Shown here in pieces: positions 1 through 8,288 of a stretch of 64,000 nucleotides of DNA. The position numbers were made by a program, and so were the translations under genes. Below the pieces are notes generated by a model. That model saw only the letters and a program-made list of their open reading frames with translations. It made no database searches and was not told the DNA's origin. Origin of the DNA: Pseudahrensia aquimaris (lineage in GTDB: Bacteria; Pseudomonadota; Alphaproteobacteria; Rhizobiales; Rhizobiaceae); assembly GCF_042676045.1 (NCBI RefSeq), contig NZ_JBHTJV010000002.1:1-64000 (forward strand), in the 5' to 3' direction. Numbering within the stretch: the stretch's first letter is position 1; the number at the start of each line of letters is the position of its first letter.

Positions 1-1
1 G

Positions 2-262
2 TCGAGTGGTGGCAAGGAGACGCTGGGACGTATCACCAGAATGGGCGATCAGTATCTACGGCATTTGTTGGTTATTGGCATGACGAGTCGCGTTCGACGA
101 GCGAAGTCCCATCCCGACCAAACCGACCCATGGTTGAGCAGCCTTCTTGAACGAAAGTCGGTTCGTCTCGCGACCGTCGCGATGGCCAACAAGACGGCCC
201 GCATTGTCTGGGCGGTTCTCACCAACGGCGAGCCTTACAGGGAGACGCACATAGCCAAATAA
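2..262 (+). CDS. IS110-family transposase, C-terminal part (5' truncated by window)
   Basis: The reading frame is open from the first bases of the window and ends at a TAA at 260-262. It reads SSGGKETLGRI, then GDQYLRHLLV and ANKTARIVWAV. These match the transposase_20 (IS116/IS110/IS902) C-terminal domain that carries the catalytic serine region and helix-hairpin-helix of IS110-type DEDD transposases. The N-terminal DEDD domain lies outside the window, so intactness cannot be judged. It marks the left side as a mobile-element-rich area, next to a toxin-antitoxin pair and a recombinase gene. Confidence 0.85.
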   Translation, partial: SSGGKETLGRITRMGDQYLRHLLVIGMTSRVRRAKSHPDQTDPWLSSLLERKSVRLATVAMANKTARIVWAVLTNGEPYRETHIAK

Positions 263-587
263 CGAACAAACACAACATTATCAGTTTGCAAGAACGTATG
301 TGAGATGAGGATCCGGGCCAGCCGGGATGCCGAGACACCCCGACAATGTCCGAGGACTGAACAAGTCCGCAAAGCGGAATGGGACTGGGCAACGGAGACC
401 ATCAAGGCCAGCGACAACGCCGCATCAACAGGCCGGACACAGGACGGTATCTGACCAGTATTCGAAGATCACATTACTACTTGCATTACCGGAGCCATCC
501 ACACAGGACATTGTTTCAGAGTTTTTCGGTGCCCTATGCACGCATTATCCTGCTAAGCGCAATCATCGGTGCACGGGCGGTCGCAGT
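263..587. other. Gene-free stretch after the IS110 transposase
   Basis: No convincing gene here. The first part probably holds the 3' non-coding end of the IS110 element. IS110 elements usually lack clear terminal inverted repeats, and I see none, so the exact end cannot be placed. The remainder separates it from the 3' end of the GNAT toxin gene on the minus strand. Short open frames are present but have no family features. Confidence 0.4.
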
Positions 588-1130
588 TCACGAACGAAGC
601 AACTGGCGCACTTGTTTCATGGTCATGAACATTCTCGACGGCTGGCTGACAAACGACTGAAAGCCAAAGGCTGCGTACCATTCTTGGCGACGTTGATAGG
701 CAGCATGGTCTCCATCAGACATCACGTCTAGCACGATTGCAAAACACCCAGCTTCATTTGCGATGGTCTCAGCTTTTGCGAAAACATGATGCATCAGCAC
801 TGAACCCAGACCGGTTCCTTGAACCGGTGTACTGACAGCCACCTGTCCCAAAAACAGGATTGGAAGATCACCATGATCCGGCGCGCCCCTTGGGCGTTTG
901 GCCAACTCCTCAACGTTCATCATACCCAAATTGATGGCATGATATCCAAGCACGTCTGTGCCGCCATCTTCTACGACAACGTAGACACGTGTCATGTCAT
1001 CCTTTTGTTGCTTTTTTGCGTTGAGCTTCAGGTAATTGTCCAATCGCTCAACCCCACACGAAAAACCGGCCCGATTGTGTCGGGCCGGATCAAAGTGTTC
1101 GATGCGAAGGTCAGATGGTTTAGTCGGCAC
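588..1130 (-). CDS. GNAT-family toxin of a TacT/AtaT-like toxin-antitoxin pair
   Basis: A GCN5-type N-acetyltransferase of about 180 residues. It has the acetyl-CoA-binding loop VQGTGLGS after the strand LGQVAVS, the N-terminal FSCGVERLDNYL segment typical of TA-linked GNATs, and a C-terminal YAAFGF carrying the conserved tyrosine. Family members (TacT, AtaT, ItaT) acetylate the amino group of aminoacyl-tRNA and stop translation. The gene overlaps the end of the DUF1778 antitoxin gene upstream, the usual antitoxin-first order. There is no ATG at the overlap. I take GTG at 1130; TTG at 1136 is the alternative. No good Shine-Dalgarno sequence precedes either, which suggests translational coupling. 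Confidence 0.85.
   Translation of the reverse strand: MPTKPSDLRIEHFDPARHNRAGFSCGVERLDNYLKLNAKKQQKDDMTRVYVVVEDGGTDVLGYHAINLGMMNVEELAKRPRGAPDHGDLPILFLGQVAVSTPVQGTGLGSVLMHHVFAKAETIANEAGCFAIVLDVMSDGDHAAYQRRQEWYAAFGFQSFVSQPSRMFMTMKQVRQLLRS
1066..1088 (-). terminator. Intrinsic-terminator-like hairpin inside the toxin coding sequence
   Basis: Read on the minus strand this is CCGGCCCGA, loop CACAA, TCGGGCCGG, followed directly by TTTTTCG. That is a perfect 9-bp GC-rich stem, 5-nt loop and U-tract. It sits about 45-65 nt into the GNAT toxin gene, just after the antitoxin gene ends, where it could lower toxin mRNA relative to antitoxin. The same bases encode DPARHNRAGF, so chance from coding is possible. 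Confidence 0.45.
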
Positions 1131-1428
1131 GGACAACGCGTGTGTTGTAAGCCCTCATGGCTTCAATCGCACGGTGCGTTGGCTTCGGCGGGGCATCCAA
1201 AGCAGCTGAAAACTGGACCGCGTCTTCAACTGACAGAACATGCCTTGAACGAGCTTCGAGAACGCGTTGAGCTTCTTTAGCAATAGCTGCGCGCAGAAAA
1301 ACCGACTTGTCGACGGCCAATGATGTCGCCGCTTGTTCGATCAATTCAAACAAGCCTTCTCCATGGCGAATTTGGGTCGTGCGAGATTGTTTCTCATCAT
1401 CCACTGGGCTGGCATTAAAATCGAGCAT
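1120..1428 (-). CDS. DUF1778-family (TacA-like) antitoxin
   Basis: A protein of about 102 residues with the DUF1778 core (EAATSLAVDKSVFLRAAIAKEAQRVL is the central helix-turn stretch, residues about 31-54). It is a ribbon-helix-helix DNA-binding antitoxin that neutralises GNAT toxins through its disordered C-terminus. The ATG at 1428 has AAAGGA eight bases upstream and is preferred to the GTG at 1446. It lies directly before, and overlaps, the GNAT toxin gene. A perfect inverted repeat sits 23 bp upstream and should be its autoregulatory operator. Confidence 0.85.
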   Translation of the reverse strand: MLDFNASPVDDEKQSRTTQIRHGEGLFELIEQAATSLAVDKSVFLRAAIAKEAQRVLEARSRHVLSVEDAVQFSAALDAPPKPTHRAIEAMRAYNTRVVRAD

Positions 1429-1450
1429 ATCAAAGGTCCTTTCCACTCAT

Positions 1451-1473
1451 ATGTAATGCTAACAGCATTACAT
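1451..1473 (-). promoter_or_regulatory. Probable antitoxin operator (10-3-10 perfect inverted repeat)
   Basis: ATGTAATGCT, spacer AAC, AGCATTACAT: two perfectly complementary 10-bp arms, 22 bp before the DUF1778 antitoxin start. Ribbon-helix-helix antitoxins of this family repress their own operon at palindromes of this size. The position fits, but binding is inferred. Confidence 0.75.
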
Positions 1474-1524
1474 GTCAATTTGTAGTGGGTTCTCCTACAC
1501 TCCGTTCGGCTTTTCTCTATCAGC

Positions 1525-2256
1525 CTACAGATCAGCTGCCTCTGACATTGTCAGCGCATCATCGATATCGACACCGAGATAGCGAACAGTGCTCTCCAGC
1601 TTGCTGTGACCGAGCAGAATCTGGATCGCTCGTAAATTGCCTGTATTTTTGTAGATCAAAGCCACTTTGGTCCGTCTTAGCGAATGCGTTCCATACAAGG
1701 AAGGATTAAGCCCGATCGCTTCAACCCACTTGTGCACGATGCGTGCGTATTGACGGGTGGTGATGTGGGAGTCTGATTTGGAGCGGCTTGGCCACAAATA
1801 ATCTTCCAGACAGCCGTCCCGCAGATGCAGCCAGCCGGTCAGACTTTCTCGTGTTTGCTCGGTCAGTTCGAAAGTCACCGGTTTGCCAGTTTTTTGCTGA
1901 ACCACCGTTGCACGGCGGCGTGGCTGACCATCTGCAACGAGGTCTTCAATACGCAGTTTCACAAGATCACATCCGCGCAATTTGCTATCGATTGCAACAT
2001 CAAGCATCGCAAGTTCACGGTGTTGTTTTTGTTGCTCTAGATAGAAGCGAAGGGCCCAGACATGTTTTGGCTTCAACGCAAGCTTTGCGCCGACGAGACG
2101 CCCTTTATTCCAGGGCGTTCCTTTCTGCTCTCTGGCAAACATTCTGCCTTGGTCACGAAGCAAGTCCCCAATCGTCAGCTTTCTTCCTACAGGGTTGGTT
2201 GCGGCCTGCGCTTTGGTCGTAAAGGTGTCTCTGGGTTTTGAATAGGTCATGGTCAT
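1525..2256 (-). CDS. Tyrosine-type site-specific recombinase/integrase
   Basis: A 243-residue phage-integrase-fold protein. Visible catalytic-core motifs are the first arginine region (SKLRGCDLVKLRIEDL), HSLRR (His-x-x-Arg), LGHSKLESTVRYLGVD with the second histidine and the tyrosine nucleophile. The N-terminal arm-type DNA-binding domain is short (about 80 residues), so this is a compact integrase like those on small genomic islands rather than a full phage integrase. It neighbours the TA pair, an AbiEi-type antitoxin gene and IS remnants. No tRNA gene or att repeat was recognised next to it. Confidence 0.85.
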   Translation of the reverse strand: MTMTYSKPRDTFTTKAQAATNPVGRKLTIGDLLRDQGRMFAREQKGTPWNKGRLVGAKLALKPKHVWALRFYLEQQKQHRELAMLDVAIDSKLRGCDLVKLRIEDLVADGQPRRRATVVQQKTGKPVTFELTEQTRESLTGWLHLRDGCLEDYLWPSRSKSDSHITTRQYARIVHKWVEAIGLNPSLYGTHSLRRTKVALIYKNTGNLRAIQILLGHSKLESTVRYLGVDIDDALTMSEAADL

Positions 2257-2463
2257 TTTCCTGTACTTGTTACTGAACCAGCAGAGAGTGACACGGAAAA
2301 ATGGTGCTACCGAATTATCGACGAATCCGTATCTGCAGACACAAAACGTCCTAAAGCCTGTCCGGCAAAATTGAGAACGATCAGATTCTTCATGGATGAC
2401 TGATTGCGAAAGCCGGCTCGCAAGTGCACAAAGTTGCGATATCTCGCTCGAAGACGCGCCTTA

Positions 2464-3015
2464 ATGAAAACAGATGATCTTGTATCGGTGCTGGACGCCC
2501 ACGATCCGCTAGGCAAATCGGTTTTCACGAAATCCGATTTGCGAGGGATGTTCCCTGAGAATGAAGCGACGCTGTCCGCAAGCCTTCGCCGCATGGTGAC
2601 AAAAGGTGTCCTCACACGTGTTGCACCCGGCGTTTACTACAACAGTAGAGCAGAACACGGCCGAGTTGATCTGATTGAGGGAATCGCAGTCGCGTTGCGG
2701 CCCGATGCGATCAGCTACATCAGCCTTGAATCCGCTCTATCACAGTTTGGAATCATCTCTCAGATCTTGGTCGATCGAATTACTGTGATGACCACAGGAC
2801 GCGGAGGTGAATTCAAAACGCCCTACGTCGTGGTGGAATTTACTCACACAAAGAGAAGAATCAGCGACGTTTTTGCTAGTTCGCACGATGTCGAGCGCCC
2901 ATTGCGCTTCGCCGCGCCAGACGCTGCGCTGAGGGACCTCAAGCGCGTAGGACGTAACGCGCATATGGTTTCGATGGAAGACTATCACGAGGTAATGGCT
3001 GACTACTATTCGTGA
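2464..3015 (+). CDS. AbiEi-like type IV TA antitoxin / winged-helix regulator, no toxin partner visible
   Basis: About 183 residues. The N-terminal winged-helix-like part (TKSDLRGMFPENEATLSASL, then MVTKGVLTRVAPGVYY) and the following ISLESALSQFGII segment match AbiEi-type antitoxins, which repress their operon and counter the nucleotidyltransferase toxin AbiEii. No AbiEii gene follows; downstream is a decayed IS3 fragment, so the toxin may have been lost. An upstream TTG at 2404 would add 20 basic residues, but the ATG at 2464 fits the domain start better. The assignment rests on overall pattern and is moderate. Confidence 0.6.
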   Translation: MKTDDLVSVLDAHDPLGKSVFTKSDLRGMFPENEATLSASLRRMVTKGVLTRVAPGVYYNSRAEHGRVDLIEGIAVALRPDAISYISLESALSQFGIISQILVDRITVMTTGRGGEFKTPYVVVEFTHTKRRISDVFASSHDVERPLRFAAPDAALRDLKRVGRNAHMVSMEDYHEVMADYYS

Positions 3016-3018
3016 ATG

Positions 3019-3072
3019 TGGCCGATAGCGGTCGTTCCAAGCTAGGCCTCGCACCACGAAAAGCGGACCTTC
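3019..3072 (+). repeat. Dispersed two-part intergenic repeat, copy 1
   Basis: TGGCCGATAGCGGTCGTT at 3019-3036, a 20-nt spacer, then CGAAAAGCGGACCTTC at 3057-3072. Related copies lie at 9069, 10010 and 25698 with spacers of 19-20 nt. It starts 3 bp after the AbiEi-like stop codon. Confidence 0.55.
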
Positions 3073-3217
3073 GAAGCGATATACGACATTATAGAAGTGT
3101 CGGTACTCGCGAAACACTCTCTGCCTAACTACTGTCTGGGGTCAGCACCAGTAGGGCAGCGCGGGATGGTTTTCTAACGGAGTGATCTGGCTCATAATCA
3201 CCTGTGACCAGTGACCG

Positions 3218-3448
3218 ATGAGACTGAATGCAGAACGCCACAAGGATGCCAGCGAACGGACGGTGAAGCACTTCCAGCGTAAGACCCGCAAGCGTTACGC
3301 CGCCAAGGAGAAGATATGCATCGTGCTGGCCGGATTGCGCGGTAAAGGCGGCATTTCTGATCTGTGCCGCCACGAAGGTGTCTCACAGGGGATCTTCTAC
3401 GCCAGACCGAGGGGGGGGCTGGAGGCCGGTAAAAGCTCGCGTAGATGA
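3218..3448 (+). pseudogene. Remnant of IS3-family orfA transposase
   Basis: The translated start (RTVKHFQRKTRKRYAAKEK, then IVLAGLRGKGGISDLCRHEG) matches orfA of the IS3 element at 59166 residue for residue at many positions. After codon 60 the frame breaks in a run of G bases near 3412-3418, and nothing of orfB remains. The upstream GGCTCATAATCACC (about 3190) resembles the left end of the 59 kb element, so this is a truncated, decayed copy of a related element. At the codon where the other copy has an amber stop, this one has histidine. Confidence 0.8.
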
Positions 3449-3742
3449 TGAATGCACGATGTATGTAAGGGAGGCGGAGATCGCTTTCAGACTGAACCAT
3501 AGCAGGTTGCCAGTTTTTGGATGAAGGAAGCTACCGTTCCACTCGGACCGTTTTAAGAACGCCGGAAGACAACTAGGAAATACGGCCACATCGAGAGCCG
3601 CATTCACCGACCTGCAATAGATTACCTGTCAAATTTCTGCGGCCGCATGAAACTTGCAACATATTCGACAGTGTCATCACTCATCGGCTTGCCAAGGCTG
3701 TCTCATCTGTAACAGACTTCGATCTGGGGATGAGGACACGGC
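3449..3742. other. Gene-free leader before the caspase-fold gene
   Basis: No gene recognised. The left part is trailing IS3-remnant sequence; the right part must hold the promoter and leader of the operon starting at 3743. I see no clear operator, and the shared motif of the 16 kb and 22 kb promoters is absent. Confidence 0.4.
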
Positions 3743-6700
3743 ATGATGAAACTTTGGATTTCTGGCGCGCTCGCGTTGATGATGATCGGACAAGTGACGA
3801 TGGCACAAGGCTCTAACTGGCGCCAGTGGACGGCAACGGAAAATTTGGGTGCTGCGGGCGTCGAGGTTTGCGACGGGCAATATGGCTCCGCCTGCTTGCG
3901 TGTTTGGTGCGACCCCGACAGCGGATTGGTCGCCGGCCCGCACAGCTCCAGCTCCCTTTTCAAGGGCACGTCGAGTGTAGGTGTTCTGGTGGACGGAGTG
4001 CGAAAAGCCAGCCTGAACATCGGGACGTTTCAAGATTCCACCAGCCTTGCGACGAAGCAGGGAGATAACCTGCTGAATGCGCTTGCAGGTGGTCGCCGTG
4101 CCGCTCTCGTCGCCAACGGAACCACGTATGGGCTGACATTGCGCGGCTCTGGGAAGGCGCTGAACAAACTGCGCGGACAATGCGTTGCGTTGCGAGAGCG
4201 TCTGACCTCCGGCAAAGATTTGTTCAATGGCGAACGCGCTCGCTATAATTTGCTCAAGAACGATTCCTTTCCATCACGCGAAGAAGGAAAGGATTTCACT
4301 TGGAAACGGTATGACAACTCGGATATTCCGGGCGGTGACATTGCGAGTGGTCAGAGCGATCCGTTATTGCGAAACCTGTCCGCTTTGCAGTGCCGTGAAA
4401 TGTGTCGGGTGGAAGGGGAATGCTTTCGCTACACGCATTATCGGGGTTTCTGTACGCTCAAGCGTCAGATGTCCAACGCGTTTCTGAAATCCTTCCGTGG
4501 TGCGACCAGCGGTGAGTGGTCTGGCACCAAGGATATGCTGCAGCCCCCACCAAGCAGCGGACCCGGACCGATCGCCGATGGAGCCGTGGTGTGGCGTTCG
4601 GACGATGATGCTGCAACTCACGTCAAGCGGATACGCGATGCATCGCGGCGGCTAGGGGCAGCTTGCAGTCTGGAAGAGGCGCAGTTGCGGGCCTTCAACA
4701 AGGGTGTCGGCTGGTCGATTGAGAAGTCCAAGGGAATACGCGTCGGTCGCACTTATTCGATGCGCCATACAGGAGGCGACCTAAAGACACGCATTCCTGT
4801 GTGGATCGTAGCCTCATCCGACAAGCCCATGCGGTTTTCGGGACGGGGGATCATTGCACTCGGTCCCGATGCTCCAAATCCGTTCGGCATCAAGGCAGGG
4901 CAGGGACGCCACCGTGCGCTCATCGCCTTGGCATCACGCGGCAGTTCCAGCGAAGGTTCGTTCGAGTACGCGCCTTTGGAGGCTGGACCGGTGGACTTTC
5001 GTACGGAACTGGTGGCTTACCTTCGTGCCTGCGACCGAGAGACGTCGCTATCTATCGCGCAGCAAACATACGATGTTCTGCCGGGCCCTGCTCGGATCGT
5101 CTTGAACACCGCGGAAAGCCGGGCTGCCTACACGCAGCGGATAGCGTTGCCGAAAATGCAGCGAGAGATCCTTCTCAATGCGACCCGACTGCTGGTTCGC
5201 GATACGACAAGCGGCACCGAAATAGTAGAACGCGCAGGACAGAACTTGCAGATTTCTCCGACGCACCGTTTTGCTGCCGTGGAGCAGGACGACAAGACCG
5301 AGATCGTCGATGTCTTCGATGGCTCAACGGTTGCCAAAATCGCTGTAGGTGAAATCTACTGGACCGCGGGCGACAGTTTCGTCCTAGCCATGCGTGCGCC
5401 GTGGGGAAAGATCGATATCGCCTCCACGTTCGGCGATCATCTGGAGGTAAAAGACCAGACGACCGGTCCATCCTGTTGCCTGCCGGAAGACGGGTCAACC
5501 CATGTCTCCATCGACCTGGAAAACGCGGCCTTCGCCATTGTGGGGAATTTCGGGCACCGCATCGGTGCATTGGCCAATCCTACGTACAGCGTCGGTTCCA
5601 ATTCTTCGGGAGCCTACAGTTCAGACGAGAATGGCAGTGTGGCACTTCACTACCGAACCTTCGCTTCGCTGGGCACCGTAGCCCCCATCAGCTTGACGCG
5701 GCGCTTTAACGGACCCGGCGGGCTAATTCAGACGAGCGAGTACGAAGATATCCACGAACCGGAAGGAGAGGGACGGAAGCGGCCAATCGAAACCCAGCTG
5801 AAGCGACGGCTTGACCGTGTTGGACTTCGCGCCGAATCACTTGAGGTGGAGCCGATGATCATGGCGGATGCGGGTAACAGCATAGCTTTGCGCGAGGCAC
5901 TGCCGCTTCAGCTCGCAAGGCTGGGAGTCGAATTAAAGACGATGGAGCCGGGTGAGCGGCTGCTGCGCCCGGAAACACGCCCGGGCTACGAGGCGGAGGC
6001 CTACGTGGCTGGGACGGCGGACAATGTCGCAAGATCAACGCCGATCATGAGGCGCTTCATGAACGAAGCAGCCAGTGCCGGTTGGAAGGTCACGCCGGCA
6101 ACCATCGGGGAATTCGGAACTTTACCAGAGTGTTATCACCTAGCCTTCGATGATGACCACGAAAGCTCAGACAATCGTTCCCGCGTTCCCTTCGACGTGC
6201 AAACTGTGTCGAGGGTCGAAACAGCCATCGGCTCCGCCTGGATTGCCCAAGCGCGTTGTACGGCGGGTGCCACCTTTGGCAGTTTGAGGGACTACTCGTC
6301 CGTCTATCTGATGGACTTCGCTGGACCCCCGCCTGTGGGCAAGAAGGCCTTCCTGCTCGACGCGTCGTTTTCATTCGAGAACAATTATCAAGGCGCCTGG
6401 CATGACGGCACCATGCGCCTGAAAGCGGACGATGAGCGGTTGCTGACCTATTCTCCAGGAACGGGCACGATAACGCTCTGGAACCGGCGTGAGCGCAGCT
6501 TGCTGTTCCGCAACGAACTGTTGCCGGATGGCGATTTGCTGATGGAGGCATGGCTGACTTCGGATGCGAAACATATTGTGCAACTGAACCGCGACGGCAA
6601 CTTCTATATCCATGTCGTCAATAAAGTCCTCTCCCCCAACATCCTGTCTGGCCGTCTTGTTGATGATGAAATCGCGGTCTGGAACCGCGATTACGCATAT

Positions 6701-7882
6701 GAAGCCACTGCGGAAGCTGCGACCTTGATCGATCTTAGGTTTCCTGGACGATCGAGGCAGTACAGCCTCGACCGTTTTGGTGCCGCCTTGCGCGTAAAGG
6801 GTCTTACTCACGCGACCCTGCAGGGACAGCCACAGACGGACCTACCTTCCGCAGCTGTGCTGCCTATACCGCCGTCGCTCGATGGCAAGATCGTGCTGCA
6901 GCATCAGGGCACCGTCATGGCCGAACTTACATTCGACCAGGTTCGGACACGCTGGATCGATGTTTTTCAGGACGGTGTGAGAACCGATCGTCTGGAAGCG
7001 GCCGAGATTTCGGGGCGACGCATTTTCTTCGAGCGACTGAAGGATGCCCGCATCGCAACGATCGTCGCTAGCGATGCGAACGGGCTGGCAAGCCTGCCTA
7101 TCTCTACCGATCTTGGCTCGGGCACGACAGGTACATCCGGCAGACGGCGCGCCTTGGCTGTCGGGGTCAACACTTACGAGAACGCTGGCATCCCCTCGAT
7201 CAATTTCGCTCTGCGTGATGCGGGTCTGCTGCTGGAGACTCTGGCCGGTTTCGAAGCTCCGGATGCGCAAGCTCCGTCGTTCGAGACACTAGCCGCACTC
7301 AAGGACCGCCGCGCCACGCCGGATGCGATCCTCGATGCCACCCGCAAACTGCTAGACGGTCTGGACAAGGGCGATCACGCGGTTATTTTCTTTGCAGGTC
7401 ACGGAATGCAGGATGAAACGGGTCGCTTCTACCTGGCCACGTCCAATTCGGACCCCGCAAATCTGCGCGATACCGCATTGCCCTTCGACAAGCTGCGCGA
7501 AGTGCTTTCGGCCACTCGCGCACGCATTACGATCCTGCTGGACGCCTGCCATTCCGGCGCGGCTGGTGCAGGGCTTTTTATAACGAACGATGCTCTCGTC
7601 ACGGATCTTGCGCGAACCGCCACGAACATAACGGTGCTGGCAGCTTCGAAGGGGCGGCAGGTGTCGATCGAGTCCAACTCTGCCGGCGGCGGCTACTTCT
7701 CGAATGCTATCGCAGACGTCATTTCGGGTGACCGAGTCCGTTTCGACACTGATCGAAATGGACGTATCGAAGCGAGCGAACTTTATCGCGGGGTCAAACG
7801 GCATGTCATGGATGCAAGCGGCGGCCTTCAGACACCGTGGGTCGTTCGCAGCAGAATGGTTGGAGACTATGCACTGTTCTAG
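3743..7882 (+). CDS. Exported caspase-family (C14-like) protein with PAN/apple-like domain
   Basis: 1379 residues. An N-terminal signal peptide (LWISGALALMMIGQVTMAQG) sends it to the periplasm or beyond. Residues about 170-260 form a cysteine-rich PAN/apple-like segment (NLSALQCREMCRVEGECFRY, then FCTLKRQMS). The long middle has no family I recognise. The last 230 residues are a caspase/metacaspase p20-like domain: RRRALAVGVNTYENAG at the start, FAGHG with the catalytic His at 1220 and LDACHSG with the catalytic Cys at 1269. An acidic DTDRNGRIEASE stretch near the C-terminus resembles a calcium-binding EF loop. It heads an operon with two overlapping genes, 7869 and 8285. Protease activity is likely because the dyad is intact; the substrate is unknown. 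Confidence 0.8.
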   Translation: MMKLWISGALALMMIGQVTMAQGSNWRQWTATENLGAAGVEVCDGQYGSACLRVWCDPDSGLVAGPHSSSSLFKGTSSVGVLVDGVRKASLNIGTFQDSTSLATKQGDNLLNALAGGRRAALVANGTTYGLTLRGSGKALNKLRGQCVALRERLTSGKDLFNGERARYNLLKNDSFPSREEGKDFTWKRYDNSDIPGGDIASGQSDPLLRNLSALQCREMCRVEGECFRYTHYRGFCTLKRQMSNAFLKSFRGATSGEWSGTKDMLQPPPSSGPGPIADGAVVWRSDDDAATHVKRIRDASRRLGAACSLEEAQLRAFNKGVGWSIEKSKGIRVGRTYSMRHTGGDLKTRIPVWIVASSDKPMRFSGRGIIALGPDAPNPFGIKAGQGRHRALIALASRGSSSEGSFEYAPLEAGPVDFRTELVAYLRACDRETSLSIAQQTYDVLPGPARIVLNTAESRAAYTQRIALPKMQREILLNATRLLVRDTTSGTEIVERAGQNLQISPTHRFAAVEQDDKTEIVDVFDGSTVAKIAVGEIYWTAGDSFVLAMRAPWGKIDIASTFGDHLEVKDQTTGPSCCLPEDGSTHVSIDLENAAFAIVGNFGHRIGALANPTYSVGSNSSGAYSSDENGSVALHYRTFASLGTVAPISLTRRFNGPGGLIQTSEYEDIHEPEGEGRKRPIETQLKRRLDRVGLRAESLEVEPMIMADAGNSIALREALPLQLARLGVELKTMEPGERLLRPETRPGYEAEAYVAGTADNVARSTPIMRRFMNEAASAGWKVTPATIGEFGTLPECYHLAFDDDHESSDNRSRVPFDVQTVSRVETAIGSAWIAQARCTAGATFGSLRDYSSVYLMDFAGPPPVGKKAFLLDASFSFENNYQGAWHDGTMRLKADDERLLTYSPGTGTITLWNRRERSLLFRNELLPDGDLLMEAWLTSDAKHIVQLNRDGNFYIHVVNKVLSPNILSGRLVDDEIAVWNRDYAYEATAEAATLIDLRFPGRSRQYSLDRFGAALRVKGLTHATLQGQPQTDLPSAAVLPIPPSLDGKIVLQHQGTVMAELTFDQVRTRWIDVFQDGVRTDRLEAAEISGRRIFFERLKDARIATIVASDANGLASLPISTDLGSGTTGTSGRRRALAVGVNTYENAGIPSINFALRDAGLLLETLAGFEAPDAQAPSFETLAALKDRRATPDAILDATRKLLDGLDKGDHAVIFFAGHGMQDETGRFYLATSNSDPANLRDTALPFDKLREVLSATRARITILLDACHSGAAGAGLFITNDALVTDLARTATNITVLAASKGRQVSIESNSAGGGYFSNAIADVISGDRVRFDTDRNGRIEASELYRGVKRHVMDASGGLQTPWVVRSRMVGDYALF

Positions 7883-8288
7883 ACTGTTCAAACCGCTCCT
7901 CTTGATCGGCATGGTCGTGTCGGCCACGCCCGCGGCTTCGCAAGACTGCTTCGTATGCGACGAAGTCGTGATCCTCGATACAGGCCGGGCCAACTGCTTC
8001 CTTCAGCGGTTCGACGCACTGCAAAAAGATGCCGATGCCAGTCCGAAAGCACGTATTTTGGTGGATTTTACCGAATGTACGGGTCTTGAGGTGGACGCTG
8101 TCGGAACGCGCGGCGGCTTCACGCCAGTAGAGCCCGGAGATGTTCTCAGGGACGATCTGCGGAGTTCATACATCCTTGATATTGCGGGACTGGCTTGCGT
8201 TCGAGAACTTCTGGGTGAGCGATTGTCGAAAGGGTTGCCAATCGATCCAACGATCCGGATCGACCTCGTGACGGATTGTGAACTATGA
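7869..8288 (+). CDS. Small exported cysteine-containing protein, unknown function
   Basis: 139 residues starting at the ATG inside the last codons of the caspase-fold gene (14-nt overlap, translational coupling). A signal peptide (LFKPLLLIGMVVSATPAASQ) is followed by a small domain beginning DCFVCDEVVILD with a CxxC pair. No family is recognised. Its fixed place between the caspase-fold gene and a membrane-anchored protein, overlapping both, suggests a partner or regulator of the protease, but that is inference. Confidence 0.65.
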   Translation: MHCSRLFKPLLLIGMVVSATPAASQDCFVCDEVVILDTGRANCFLQRFDALQKDADASPKARILVDFTECTGLEVDAVGTRGGFTPVEPGDVLRDDLRSSYILDIAGLACVRELLGERLSKGLPIDPTIRIDLVTDCEL

